Assembly (NCBI GenBank): GCA_001970955.1
Contig: MPUH01000268.1
Span: 1-64,000 of the forward strand
Direction: 5' to 3'
Length of the DNA: 64,000 nt
From: Stentor coeruleus
Taxonomy: Eukaryota; Ciliophora; Heterotrichea; Heterotrichida; Stentoridae
The notes beneath the pieces were generated by a model. It saw only the letters and a program-made list of their open reading frames with translations. It was not told the DNA's origin and searched no databases. A program made the position numbers and the translations under genes. Below, piece after piece: positions 34,802 through 45,547 of this stretch (position 1 is its first letter; each line of letters opens with the position of its first letter).

Positions 34802-35090
34802 ATGGAAGAAGTATCAAAAAGATATAGTAATCCAATTGATTCTCGTAGGTGGACTGCAGTAGGCAAACACTGACTTAAAGGGCTTTGTCAGAAAGATGAT
34901 AGATGCGAGAACCTTCATTAATATGAATTTTTCGGAATGCTTGTTTATTCGTCTATTACTAAAGATAAGGTGTGTATGGCTGAGAATTGTGCTTATAAGC
35001 ATATAGATTCTAATTTAAAAGCGTTGTCCTAGGTATTATTTAGGCTTTTACATTAAAGCCTCTCATGCAAGAAAGTCATGAACGAACTCT
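34802..35090 (+). pseudogene. Decayed CPSF30/YTH1 zinc-finger gene fragment
   Basis: Reading from the ATG at 34802 gives a sequence closely following the second and third CCCH fingers of CPSF30/Yth1: GKH-stop-LKGLCQKDDRCENLH-stop-YEFF, then KDKVCMAENCAYKHIDSNLKALS-stop. Yth1-type proteins read [21 protein letters not shown] ... CxxxHID. Here Trp has become TGA, a Glu/Gln codon has become TAA, and at least one zinc-ligand Cys is replaced (GKH for CKH). After the third stop the similarity seems to resume in another frame (YYLGFYIKASHARKS). It is therefore a broken partial copy of a host gene for mRNA 3'-end processing, lying 48 bp after WASHC4. A functional copy must exist elsewhere. Confidence 0.75.
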
Positions 35091-35431
35091 TATACCCCCA
35101 ATATAAATACTTGTCTATATTATATTAAGTTTGATAATTAAGTAGTTTATAAAAATATTTTATCATAGATGACAATAATGAAGCATACTTCGAAATATTT
35201 ATTTAAATTATATTTGATTATCAAAATCTATATAATTAAACTTTTCTCAATTTTTTCTCAATACTTTAAGCATACATATTATTATGCTAGTTCTCACAGT
35301 TAGCTTTTATTAAAAAAATTCAAGAAACAAAAGTTTAAATTTATTCCTAATCCTCTAATTAAATAGTAGCCAAAACTAGCCTCTAAAATAGCTTATCTTT
35401 GAAAAAGCCACTATCAAAGTAACTTGAAAAA
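35091..35431. other. AT-rich intergenic upstream of acyl-CoA synthetase
   Basis: AT-rich spacer holding the promoter of the downstream gene; no specific element recognised. Confidence 0.45.
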
Positions 35432-37369
35432 ATGGGTGGCAGTAAGAGCAAAACTCTCAAATATTCAACAGAAATCCCAGGATCAGAAACTGAAGAGTTT
35501 TCAAGCATTTTTCAAAGCACTGATAATTTTATTGAATTCTTTTATCCAAATCTTTATACAATGATCAAGTAATCTTTACAAAGATCCTTATGCGACGAGT
35601 TCCCCTCGAAGCCATTTCTTGGTTTTCGCAAAAAGTCTTCTGAAGGGTATTACTGGATATCTTGCAGCTCAGCCCTTGAACAAATTCACCAGTCTTCAGC
35701 TCTTTTAAGTTCATTAAACCTAGAAAGTGATTCTAATGGAATGACCGTGGTAGGAATCTTATCAAAAAACTCTCCTCAATGGGTAGTTTTCGATATTGCA
35801 TGTTCTAAGCTGGGCATAACAACTTTCGGTCTTTATCAAGATAATAGTGTAGACTGGCTTGAAAAAACAATTAACAAAGCTGCTCTACGTTATATATGTT
35901 GCAGTTCGGAATATTTAACAACTTTATTGGCCCTTAAGCAATCAGGACGCATTACTACGGTCGAGTTGATTCTATGTTTGCAAAGGCCAGACCATGAAGC
36001 TTTGCATGTTTTGGCCCAATTGGGGAATGTCCGTATAGTGTATTATAGGGAAAAGTGTGAGAAACTGTCTGACTATGTAGAGAGTAATATGGAGAAAATA
36101 TACACCCTTGCTTTGACTAGTGGAGTTACAGGTGACCAGAGGATTTGCATGATTTCTAACAACAATTTGCTTATGTCCATTTTTGGGGCAAATATCCCAG
36201 GACTAAACCTCGCAATGAAAGACGTATACATATCTTACGTGCCCCTTTCACTGCTCTGGGAACGAGTGATAATGTACAAAGTCATCCTCGCAGGGGCAAG
36301 TATCGGGTTTTCTGATCGAAACAATGAGATTCTCCAAGAAAACATCCAACTCCTCAAACCAACCTTGGTCTTAGGAGTGCCACAGCTCATAGAAGAAATT
36401 TATGATAAAATCCAAGCATCTGTAGCTGAGCTCTCTGCAACGAAAAAATCATTTTTCCAAAAGGCTTATGCATCAAAACTCAAAACTTATAAAAAAAATA
36501 AGAAACTTACTAGTTCGATACTAGATAAACTTATATTTAAATCAATTCGTGAGAAAGTTGGAGGAAAAATTCGTTTTATGATCACAGGGTCTGCTATGTA
36601 CAGGCCTGGTGTTGTTGAATTTTTAAGGATTGTCTTATCTTGTGAAATCATTGAAGGCTATGGTTCAACAGAAACTGCAATTACGTGTTTATGCTCTATG
36701 CCTGGAGATAATACCTCAGGACATGTTGGAGGTCCGCTAGCTGGGTATATGGTAAAACTCCGTAAACTCAATGGAGTATCGATAGAAGGTCATGAAGGGA
36801 AAGTTGTTGGCGAATTATATCTTAAAGGTGAAAAACTGTTCAAAGGGTATTACAAAAGACCTGAACAATGTTTGGATCAAGATGGTTGGCTCGCTACTGG
36901 AGATATTCTTGCTTATAATCCATCAAATGCTTCATTTAGCTATATTGATATTCAAAATTGCATTATAACTTTAAGCAACAATAAAACTATTTCTTTACAG
37001 AAGCTTGAAACTTTGTATAAGACAAGCCCTTTCGTCAGGCAAATATTGATAAAACATAAAAATGATAAACTAATTGCTTTGATTGTCCCTAATGAAACGT
37101 ATATTAAAAGCACTTTGGCTCCAGGTAGTGTGAAGTTTTCTGAGATTTGTGAAAGTCCTTTGGTGATTTCAACAGTATTGAATGATCTTAATAGAATTGC
37201 AAAGAATATGGATTTGAAGTATTATGAAAAAATTAATAAAATCATGTTGGAACCTGTCGCTTGGGAAACTGATGATGTCTTATCCCCTACATTAAAACTC
37301 AGAAGACCAGTTATAGAGAGTCGCTATAGTGAGATTATAGAGATTTTATCTTCGGAACCAAAATTTTAA
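35432..37369 (+). CDS. Long-chain acyl-CoA synthetase, divergent, one 15-nt intron
   Basis: Exons 35432-35568 and 35584-37369 (intron GTAATCTTTACAAAG, ending AAG), 640 residues. I chose ATG 35432 because it gives MGGSKSKT, an N-myristoylation signal, and an unbroken frame into the enzyme; the longest unspliced frame begins only at 35741. AMP-binding (ANL) features: GILSKNSPQWVVFDIACSKLGITTFGLY, GYGSTET, GWLATGD and LSPTLKLRRP near the end, typical of long-chain acyl-CoA synthetases that activate fatty acids with ATP and CoA. Odd points: the ATP P-loop, normally TSGTTGxPKG, reads TSGVTGDQRICM, and the usual DRKK after the TGD motif is IDIQNCII. Activity may be altered or lost. Confidence 0.88.
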
Positions 37370-37650
37370 TAATATATGAATGATAATTGCATGATGCTTA
37401 CTTATGTCCACATTAAATAAATTAGGTTTATAGTAAAAGGATTATTGTGTATATAAAATTATATTAAATAAAATACACATTATTGAGTTTATATGTAGGC
37501 TTCATATAAATTAATCTTTATTGAATTATTTATAAGTATGTGTCTTTCATGAAAGCATTATATATTTTTATTTATATCTCCTTTGTACAAAATACCTACC
37601 TTGATAAGCACAATCAATTAAAAAATATATAAATATACATAAAAGTAAGC

Positions 37651-39471
37651 TTAATTCGCCTCATCATCCGAACCATCATTCTCTCCATCAGAAGGCAAAT
37701 TTTCAGTAGAAATAGGTATTTCTAGTTTCTCTTTTCCTCTATTAAATACCATAACAAATCTATTATCAGAAAAATCACACAAATCACTATGGAAGAACTG
37801 ATCCAAAGCAATATGAAAAGCATCCTCAAGCATCTTTGGAATAAGTGTATTAAGATAAGGACCACTTAATGCAAGACAAGGATTAGTATTAACTTCAATA
37901 AGCCAAGGATGGAAAAACTCGTCTATCATAAAATCATACCCTAAAATCTCAAAAGAATGAAGTCTACGTTTAGGATCAAGTTTAGTACAAGTTGCAGCAA
38001 TTGTATCTCTAGCAATACTTACCATTTTCGGGTATACATCTTCAAAAAAATTTACTTTGTTATCACAGTGTGAAGTTATATAATCTTGAAATTCTGCATA
38101 ATTAAGCTTGTTTCCAGCTTCAAATTTTCCATATTCTGAAGATTTTTTCTGAACAGCATCATTAGTCAAGTGAATGAATTTATTGTGCACATTATCAAGG
38201 GAGAATTCAGCAACTGAAGTCCGTAGGTACCCATCTTTGTAAAAGTAAGCTTGAAGGTTCCCGTTATAGCAAAGAAGAATCAAGTAGCATCTGATATCAA
38301 ATTTACGGTTTTCATAGAGAAGTGGCCGGTAGACGTACTTTTGGATAATATAAGTTCGGTTTTTCCCTGGGGCATATTCAATATCTTCGAGTTTTTCTTG
38401 TACTTCAGCTATAGAAGAGCATACACTGATACCAATACCTCTGTTTGTAGCTTCTCCTGGTTTGACAAGCCAACAGTTTTTTAAATAAGGGTCGTGCTCG
38501 GAATCGATTTTATCTTGGATTTCTATAAATTTAGTTTTAAAAGCTTGAAAATTTGGGTCTCTGCACCCGTTTATCACATGAAAAGTTACAGGAATGTACT
38601 GAAAAGGGTCTTTACCACAGCTTTTGTAATAAGCAAGCATGTTAATAAAAAGTCTTTTTTTGCTACAGAGTTCAAAATTCCTCTCGACTCGGTTATAGAC
38701 TCTGATTTTCGAAGGGTTTATCGGAGTCAATGGGCTTAAAGATACCCATTCTTCATCAGGAAGCATAGACAATCCTGAGCTTCTAGGAACTGGAATTTTT
38801 TCATTAGGTTCTGTCGATATTGGAAGAGTCTCTATAATGTCTAATTTTTTAACTTGGGTCCATATAAGATGAGCTGAATGGCATGTATAGACTTTAGTCC
38901 AGCCTGGTTTTTTCCTCATAACTTTGTTAACTAATGATTCGTTGTTTCCTGGGCCGATAAAATATTTGTATTCTCTTATGTGCTTAGTTGTTTCAATTCC
39001 ATTACTCATTTGCATAAAAGAAATATATTTGTTGTACTGCTCCAGTGACAGCTTTTGGCATTTGATAACTAAAGCCGGTTTTTTTATTTTCGGCTTAAAA
39101 GTACGTGAATATTTGTTTTGAATTTTTTCTTTTATTTGTGGCAAAGAAGTTGGAGCCACTAAAATTGGATTATTTACAATACTTACATCACTATCTTCTT
39201 GGTCAGAATTAGCTTGATTCTTTTTTGACTTTCGTTGGAATGCAGCTAAGAGCCAGCTAGTTTTTTCAATATTTTTACCGAGGATTTCGCTTATAAAAGA
39301 AAGCTCCTTTTCAGGAACTTCATATCTTGGTATTTTCTCATAACTAGCTAGGTTTATCTTTGACTGGCTGCATATAGATTGAAGCTTTATAAGATTTTTC
39401 CCATTGACCATTAACGGAACGTGAGTTTCGTTTGTAAATATTTTCATACGTTTTTCGAAAGTTGTATTCAT
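37651..39471 (-). CDS. Tubulin-tyrosine-ligase-like (TTLL) amino acid ligase
   Basis: A 606-residue protein whose C-terminal 350 residues form a TTL/TTLL ATP-grasp domain: CWLVKPGEATNRGIGI (ATP-binding lysine and glycine loop), YIIQKYVYRPLLYENRKFDIRCYLIL, KFIHLTNDAVQKKSSEYGKFEAGN, and LGYDFMIDEFFHPWLIEVNTNPCLA with the metal-binding E and N. These enzymes add Tyr, Glu or Gly to tubulin tails or other acceptors. The HLTN...YGKFEAGN segment is closer to TTL itself than to TTLL glutamylases, but I cannot assign the added amino acid. The N-terminal 200 residues are unassigned. Microtubule modification fits the CCP5 deglutamylase at 56.7 kb. Confidence 0.9.
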   Translation of the reverse strand: MNTTFEKRMKIFTNETHVPLMVNGKNLIKLQSICSQSKINLASYEKIPRYEVPEKELSFISEILGKNIEKTSWLLAAFQRKSKKNQANSDQEDSDVSIVNNPILVAPTSLPQIKEKIQNKYSRTFKPKIKKPALVIKCQKLSLEQYNKYISFMQMSNGIETTKHIREYKYFIGPGNNESLVNKVMRKKPGWTKVYTCHSAHLIWTQVKKLDIIETLPISTEPNEKIPVPRSSGLSMLPDEEWVSLSPLTPINPSKIRVYNRVERNFELCSKKRLFINMLAYYKSCGKDPFQYIPVTFHVINGCRDPNFQAFKTKFIEIQDKIDSEHDPYLKNCWLVKPGEATNRGIGISVCSSIAEVQEKLEDIEYAPGKNRTYIIQKYVYRPLLYENRKFDIRCYLILLCYNGNLQAYFYKDGYLRTSVAEFSLDNVHNKFIHLTNDAVQKKSSEYGKFEAGNKLNYAEFQDYITSHCDNKVNFFEDVYPKMVSIARDTIAATCTKLDPKRRLHSFEILGYDFMIDEFFHPWLIEVNTNPCLALSGPYLNTLIPKMLEDAFHIALDQFFHSDLCDFSDNRFVMVFNRGKEKLEIPISTENLPSDGENDGSDDEAN

Positions 39472-40307
39472 TTTTATAATCGATTGCCCTTTAATTAAAA
39501 TTTAAAGCAAGATGTAGAAATTTTTGAGTATAACTGCGAAATTATTTAACAATAAGATTTGTTTATAAAATATTTTTTAATGAGAATTAAATTAGAATGC
39601 AAAGTTTTGGAGATAAGGTTATAGTAAAGTAATTCATTGATAATTTTAATTAAAAATGTATTAGATTAAAGTTATTTATTGAACTTTATTTCAGTATTTG
39701 GATAGGTGAGATTTTTTATTTATATGAGCTTGCTTTTATTTTATATTGAAATTGCTGCTAATGCATAAAAATATATAAGTTTCAGATTTTAAGTATGTGC
39801 TAAATTAACTTTCTGAAGTTTAAATATATGAAATCTTAGAAAGTTTAAGTTAAAAATTTAATCAGTTTGAGTAAATAGCCGTGAAATTTCTGTTCATGAT
39901 TTTAGTGAATCCCGGCTCTGAGAATAGAATTTTTGTTTAATAGAAAGCTGATAATAAACTTTCTAGACGAAATAATTTCAATTTTTTAAAAGAGATATCT
40001 AGCTAGAATTTAATATTTTTTCTACAAAGAATTATAAAGTATATTTTTTTTACATTGTGTTTTATAGTTTTATAATTGGATGCAACTTGACTTATTTCAT
40101 TTAGCAAAAATATATTGTTATAGGTAAATAAATAGTTTAATAGTATAAATTTGGTGAGTGTTGTTATTATAATGTATTGTATTTAAAATTAAAACATAAA
40201 TCACAATTTCATAACAAAAAAAATAAGTTTTTTACCACTTGAGCTACTTTATACAGAAAGCATTAATCATATCTTTGCTATTTTAACTAAGCCTATTAAT
40301 TAAGGCG
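39472..40307. other. AT-rich intergenic
   Basis: Spacer between two minus-strand genes; it holds the TTLL promoter and the 3' flank of the DUF229 gene. Nothing recognised. Confidence 0.5.
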
Positions 40308-42521
40308 CTAGCATAAGCATGCTTCATGATTGATTTCCTTTCTAAATTTATCATTGCAAATATTACTATCAATACGCCTAAAGCTTGCTGTTTGAAGCAC
40401 GACTTCGACAGGTCCGCTCTCACCATCTAAAATACTTTTCCATATAGGGAAATCGCTTTTTCTATTAAAAGCTTCAAAATCTTCAGCAACTCCAACTAAC
40501 ACAAGAAACTCAATTCTAATTCTTTTATTCCCTATAACTGATATTACAGCTTTTATTAATCCAATGCCTTCATAAGTATTCATATTAACTCTAAATTCAT
40601 GTGCTTCAACTATTTCTTCTATATCTATTTCACGGCATTTTATTCCATCAATAAAATAATAGTTGATATGGTCTATAGTTGTTACAATTAAAGGATATAA
40701 TGATTTTTTAACAATATTAGAGTCTATAGGAATTTCGTTATATCCTTGGCACTGGCAAAGATGATTAGGTATGCCCACATCTTCACATAATCTATCATCA
40801 GGTATTTTTTCCAAAAACACTGATACTGCTTTTTCATTCTGAGTCTTACTTTTCATCTCTTTATAAATATTTGAATTAACTTCAATTCCTTCATAAGGAG
40901 CATAAGCTAAATGCAATAAAGATAAATACCAATCAAATCTACTTATAAGTTTCTGACTATTATGCTTAAGTATATCATCTGTTTCTGGTCCTAAACGATT
41001 TATAAGTGATCGTTTTGTAAAAATAATATGCACTGGAGAAATACTTTCTGACAAAGCTTCTTCAACATATTTGTATTGATCAATTTTTTGGCCTTGGTCA
41101 CTCACAAGCATAATCATAAAGTCTTCGTTTGAGTTTTCATAAATAGAAACAATGTTTTGAATTGCTTCTTTTAAACCTTGATCCCAAATATTACTAGAAG
41201 TTCCATGAATGCTAATCCCAGCTGAAAAATGGGTGAATGAAAACTTGTTAACTCCTTTGTAGTTTTCGATATATTTTGTAAGATAATCAAGCATAAGCTT
41301 ATGAGAATATTTATTTCCTAAACACTTTGAAACATATTTCTCATTATCATAATTAAATACCGTATGTGCTAACTTCCAAAATCCTAAGACTTTATGATCA
41401 GTATATACTTTTTTCCCGATATCTTCGCAGAAATCAGTATTTGAGTTATCAAAACTAAACATTGTTACGTACCCAAGTTTTTCGTAGTATTTCCAAACGC
41501 TATCTTCTTGGATATCTTTGTATTCATCATCGAAAAGTCCATCGACACCATTAAGTTTTTTGATATCTTGAAGATGTTTCTGAAAATTTTTGCCTAGCAG
41601 CATATTGACTAAATTAGTTCTAGTTTTCAAGTTTTGAGCATTGTTTATCAGAAAATCATAAGAAATGTATTCTTTAGATTTGTTAAGTAGGCTATTCAAA
41701 AGTTCTGTGGTTTCAGGAAGACTTCGATAAAATTGCTGTCGGGATAAAGAGTTAAGTGTAATTATGTGTATGCCAAATGGCTTGAAGTTTTTAGGAGAGT
41801 ATTGGAATGATAAATTAAATGCTCTTTCATAAACTGATGGTAAAAATATATTTGTAAGTTCTACTGCTTTTTGATATTCAGCACATTTCAGAATTATGAA
41901 TTCATTATTTTCAAGTTCAATATAATTACGCCACATAAATGATTGCCAGCGAATTTTATAATCAAAGTTACCCAATAAGTTATTTTCTACCTGTGGACCT
42001 AGAGCATATAATCCTGGGGCTCCATTAGGACACTCAATTGTAAAATGGCTTTTGTTTAAGAGTAAATATGGGTGAATATTTTTACTACAATCGAAATTTG
42101 AAATTAATTGATAAATTTCTGATGCATGAATCGGAGAAAATCCTGGTAAAAAGGGTATGCACTTTGTCTTTAAATTAGTTATGTTAAAGTTTGCATTTAA
42201 TTTCTTTAAATCTATTGATTTTTTTCTTGCCTCATGACTATTTTGGCTTTGGTTAAGTGCTTGATTATTTTGTTTGTATTCTGAATTCTGATTGTCTATT
42301 GTTGGCAATTCATTGTTGGAGTCTTGTTGTAAAGAATTTACTAAGGTAAAATTTTCTGAACCAGAGCTTTCTGATGGATTATATATGAAATTACCTTGAA
42401 ATAGTATTTCCAATAAAGACCCCTCGCCTTGCTTTGCCATAAGAATATATGCTGAGATGAACACTATTAAACTTAGCGAAGAAACAAAAATCAATATCTT
42501 AACTTCAAGCATTCTTTTCAT
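40308..42521 (-). CDS. DUF229-family type II membrane protein (sulfatase-like fold)
   Basis: A 737-residue protein with an N-terminal signal anchor (about 8-28, ILIFVSSLSLIVFISAYILM), then a Ser/Asn/Gln-rich stalk and a lumenal or extracellular domain. The domain matches DUF229: FGIHIITLNSLSRQQFYRSLPETTELLNSLL, a TDFCEDIG segment after a GYVTMFSFD strand, FSFTHFSAGISIHGTS and FMIMLVSDQGQK. DUF229 proteins have an alkaline-phosphatase/sulfatase-like fold and are expanded in nematodes and protists. The substrate is unknown. Several Cys near the C terminus (LCEDVGIPNHLCQCQGY, CNDKF, EACLC) support an extracytoplasmic location. Confidence 0.82.
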   Translation of the reverse strand: MKRMLEVKILIFVSSLSLIVFISAYILMAKQGEGSLLEILFQGNFIYNPSESSGSENFTLVNSLQQDSNNELPTIDNQNSEYKQNNQALNQSQNSHEARKKSIDLKKLNANFNITNLKTKCIPFLPGFSPIHASEIYQLISNFDCSKNIHPYLLLNKSHFTIECPNGAPGLYALGPQVENNLLGNFDYKIRWQSFMWRNYIELENNEFIILKCAEYQKAVELTNIFLPSVYERAFNLSFQYSPKNFKPFGIHIITLNSLSRQQFYRSLPETTELLNSLLNKSKEYISYDFLINNAQNLKTRTNLVNMLLGKNFQKHLQDIKKLNGVDGLFDDEYKDIQEDSVWKYYEKLGYVTMFSFDNSNTDFCEDIGKKVYTDHKVLGFWKLAHTVFNYDNEKYVSKCLGNKYSHKLMLDYLTKYIENYKGVNKFSFTHFSAGISIHGTSSNIWDQGLKEAIQNIVSIYENSNEDFMIMLVSDQGQKIDQYKYVEEALSESISPVHIIFTKRSLINRLGPETDDILKHNSQKLISRFDWYLSLLHLAYAPYEGIEVNSNIYKEMKSKTQNEKAVSVFLEKIPDDRLCEDVGIPNHLCQCQGYNEIPIDSNIVKKSLYPLIVTTIDHINYYFIDGIKCREIDIEEIVEAHEFRVNMNTYEGIGLIKAVISVIGNKRIRIEFLVLVGVAEDFEAFNRKSDFPIWKSILDGESGPVEVVLQTASFRRIDSNICNDKFRKEINHEACLC

Positions 42522-43047
42522 TATTACTTAAATGAAGATCATTTGTATTGAATTGAAGTATTAAAATTAGATTAAGAATGATAATTAAGTTTTCTTTATG
42601 TAAAATTGTCATGCGCTGTCTTTTGCAAAATATGATTTTTTTCAATTGTGCAATCCAAATGATGTATCTTTGAATTTTCTTGCATGAAAACTTGTGTCTT
42701 AAGTTTTCAAGTTCAAATATTTATTTCTAACTTTAGCGCTTACATCGTTCCCACTCCTTCAATTTCCTAAAAGTCTATTTTCACAGGAAATAGTATGGCA
42801 AGAATTAAGTAAAGTATCAAGTTACAAAAATGCTATAAAGCATAAAATAATATTAAACTTATTGAAATTGTCTATTTTTTTGAGCCACACCTAAGCATAA
42901 TGAGTCATATAAGATTGACTTATATTTAGAAGTTTGCTATGAACACCATAAGAACTTCAAGACATACTTAAAGCAAGCTGGATTCTTCAAGAAAAACAAG
43001 GTGAACACAAGACTTGCCTCCATCATTTTGACGCTAAAGAAAAGAAA

Positions 43048-43206
43048 CAGTAAAGAACTCCTGAACCAAATAAATAATCATATAACCAGCGACAACGAGT
43101 GGTTTAATAATTGAATCTGTCCAAAGAAAGAAGAGATCGTAGGACAAGCAAACCTCGATCAGACAAAGTTTAAACCATGCCACCTTAACTACCACCTACT
43201 TTAAAC
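43048..43206 (+). repeat. Dispersed repeat with decayed coding sequence, copy A
   Basis: About 159 bp that match the reverse complement of 60557-60717 at most positions. Read from about 42902 on the plus strand, the frame is open to a TGA and then continues to a TAA at 43202: SYKIDLYLEVCYEHHKNFKTYL ... LLNQINNHITSDNEWFNN-stop-ICPKKEEIVGQANLDQTKFKPCHLNYHLL. The shared part includes HITSDNEWFN and FKPCHLN. This looks like the C terminus of an unknown multicopy gene family, here broken. Confidence 0.75.
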
Positions 43207-43507
43207 TTCAATTCAAAATATAAGTATTATGATGCCTGCCTGTAAATATAAAAATAATACTGCTATTTTCTAAAAATATAATTGATATAAAATAATAATA
43301 AATTATCCATGCTAATCCTTGTATTTAAGGCTTGTTCTGTAAACATATATTCAGCATAATTACAGTGCTGACATTTAGGATCATTTTGGTATTAAAATTG
43401 CTGCAAATTTCAGTCTCTAATTTTTAAGGTAAAACTTACCCTAACTGCGTCTGAGGGACAAGTTTATCCTAATTTGAAATATTTTACTAATATCAATATA
43501 CAAATAA

Positions 43508-45091
43508 ATGGAAGAAAGATCAAGAGAAAGAAGGGAAAGGTTCCAAAAAATGCCCACACCAAACGAAATCAAACAACACAGAGAATTCTTCGCAATCGAA
43601 CTAAGAAAAAAAAAAAGATCGGATCACATCAAAAAAAAACGTGCCACAGCTGATTTCAACTACACACAAATCCCTGGGAATTTTGATTTTCCCATATGCA
43701 TAGTTCCTGATATTCTTTCATCAGCTATAACTAATTTGAAAAACATTAAACTAGATCCTATGCAAAGACTTTATATTCTCACAGAAAGTATCCTTGATAT
43801 TAAAGATCATAACCTTATCAATGCTATATTATACACATTCAGTGAGCTCTCAAAAAGATATGAAGGACTGCCTTACGATTGTATTTTCCATCAGAATCAA
43901 GCTAATGCTTTTATTAACATCCTTAGGTCAGATGACATAAATTTACAAATATTTGCCTTAGGAATTATAGTTAATGCTTGTACAGCATCATATAATATAG
44001 TTGCTCGATTCAAGCAATGCGGAATATTTGAAGAATTAACAAGGATTATCAAAAATATTGCTGTTCCTGATATAGTTGAGCATGCTTTTTGGGTACTTGG
44101 TAATATAATTAGTGATAGAATTGAAGATAGAGATGAAGTTATTAAAAGAGGCCTTTGGATTGATTGCATTGAAAATAGCAAAAGCACTGATGATGGAATA
44201 AGAAAAAAATGCTTTTGGGTTTTGAGCAATATTTGCAGTTGCTCTCCTCTACCTCCAGAAGATATTTGCAAAAAAATATTCTGTGCAGTAGCAGATGGAT
44301 TTGACTCAGAAGATAAGGAAATCCTCATCCCAACACTTAATACTTCGTTTTTTTTATCAGATAATTTGAATGATATTGTCTCATTTATATGCAGGCCAAA
44401 GTATTTGAAAATCTTAATGAACCTACTGAACAGCAAAGACAATGAAATACTTTTGCTCGTTACAAAAATTATTGGGAATATTGGAGGGAGCACAGATAAG
44501 CATTCAAAACTTTTAGTAGAGTTTGGGTTTTTAGAAAAGGCAATTCAACTTATTAGTCACTCAAATAACGAAGTGAAATGCGAAGTTTTTTACACAATAA
44601 GCAACCTTCTAGCTAGTACTGAAGAAGTTGCGGAAACTATAATACTAGGTCCTATTATGCCACTTATTATTGAGAATGCCTCTTCTCAAAATAAGAAGGT
44701 ACAATTTTATGCTTTAGCCAGCATTTATAATGTATCTCATTTGAAAAAAAAGAATTTGCTAAGGATTTTGATTGACTATAATGCAACTGAGATTCTCATA
44801 AAAGGACTTGATGGTGAAAATATAAAGCAGCAGTTTATTGTGCTTAAAACTCTGCAAAATGTTTTTTCTTTTGTAAAAGATTATTTTGATGGAGAAAAGC
44901 TTCAAGAGTTCAAAATAAATTTCGCAGATTTAGATGGAGTTGGCAAATTAGAGGATATGACTAATAGTAGAGATACTAAGGTAAAATCTGAGGCACAAGG
45001 TATTTTATTAGAGCATTTTATACAGAATCAAGAAATAGATATGAACTTAGGTCTTCAAAATCGGCCTACTTCGGTTTATGCATTTAACTAG
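43508..45091 (+). CDS. KPNA: Importin subunit alpha (karyopherin alpha)
   Basis: A 527-residue protein, the normal importin-alpha length. The N terminus is an importin-beta-binding domain, rich in Arg/Lys (EERSRERRERF, HREFFAIELRKKKRSDHIKKKRA). Armadillo repeats follow, with the NLS-binding WxxxN pattern visible in AFWVLGNIISD and CFWVLSNICSC. Later repeats (EILLLVTKIIGNIGGSTDKHSKLLV and VKCEVFYTISNLLAS) have lost the Trp but keep Asn. It carries classical NLS cargo into the macro- and micronucleus with importin beta. The C terminus lacks an obvious acidic CAS-binding patch. Confidence 0.92.
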   Translation: MEERSRERRERFQKMPTPNEIKQHREFFAIELRKKKRSDHIKKKRATADFNYTQIPGNFDFPICIVPDILSSAITNLKNIKLDPMQRLYILTESILDIKDHNLINAILYTFSELSKRYEGLPYDCIFHQNQANAFINILRSDDINLQIFALGIIVNACTASYNIVARFKQCGIFEELTRIIKNIAVPDIVEHAFWVLGNIISDRIEDRDEVIKRGLWIDCIENSKSTDDGIRKKCFWVLSNICSCSPLPPEDICKKIFCAVADGFDSEDKEILIPTLNTSFFLSDNLNDIVSFICRPKYLKILMNLLNSKDNEILLLVTKIIGNIGGSTDKHSKLLVEFGFLEKAIQLISHSNNEVKCEVFYTISNLLASTEEVAETIILGPIMPLIIENASSQNKKVQFYALASIYNVSHLKKKNLLRILIDYNATEILIKGLDGENIKQQFIVLKTLQNVFSFVKDYFDGEKLQEFKINFADLDGVGKLEDMTNSRDTKVKSEAQGILLEHFIQNQEIDMNLGLQNRPTSVYAFN

Positions 45092-45547
45092 CTTAAAATT
45101 GAATTCAATAGTGACTGTAATTTATATAATAATCATAAAACTTATTAATGATATAGGAGAATATCAAATGAAGCAACAAGTTTTAAATTTTTAATATTAT
45201 TTTATTAGATTATCAAATTGTGATAGGAATTAAATGTCACATATAGTCGCATCATAGTCTCACCATCCCATAATCTAAGTCATACATCTCATGATTCAAT
45301 TATATTATAGTTACACCTTAGTCAAATTTTAACTTCATTTATCATATTTATGCCTGTAAAACTTTTTGGTTTACAGTGCTAACTAATAAAACTATTAATA
45401 CAAAATAAACCTTTTTAAGATATGCATCTAAGAAACTTTGTAATTTATAAGTATATTTAGTTTATTAAAATAACAACTAATATTCTTATATCCTATCTTA
45501 CTTAATTATAAACTAACAAATTTATAGAATTAGTTCTTATTACAAAG
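45092..45547. other. AT-rich intergenic between convergent genes
   Basis: Nothing recognised. Confidence 0.5.

Noticed and set aside
34802-34880. TGA in place of Trp in the CPSF30-like fragment as a sign of TGA = Trp code
   Set aside because: The CDPK gene ends in TGA, no intact gene has internal TGA, and the fragment also has TAA and TAG stops, so it is simply broken.
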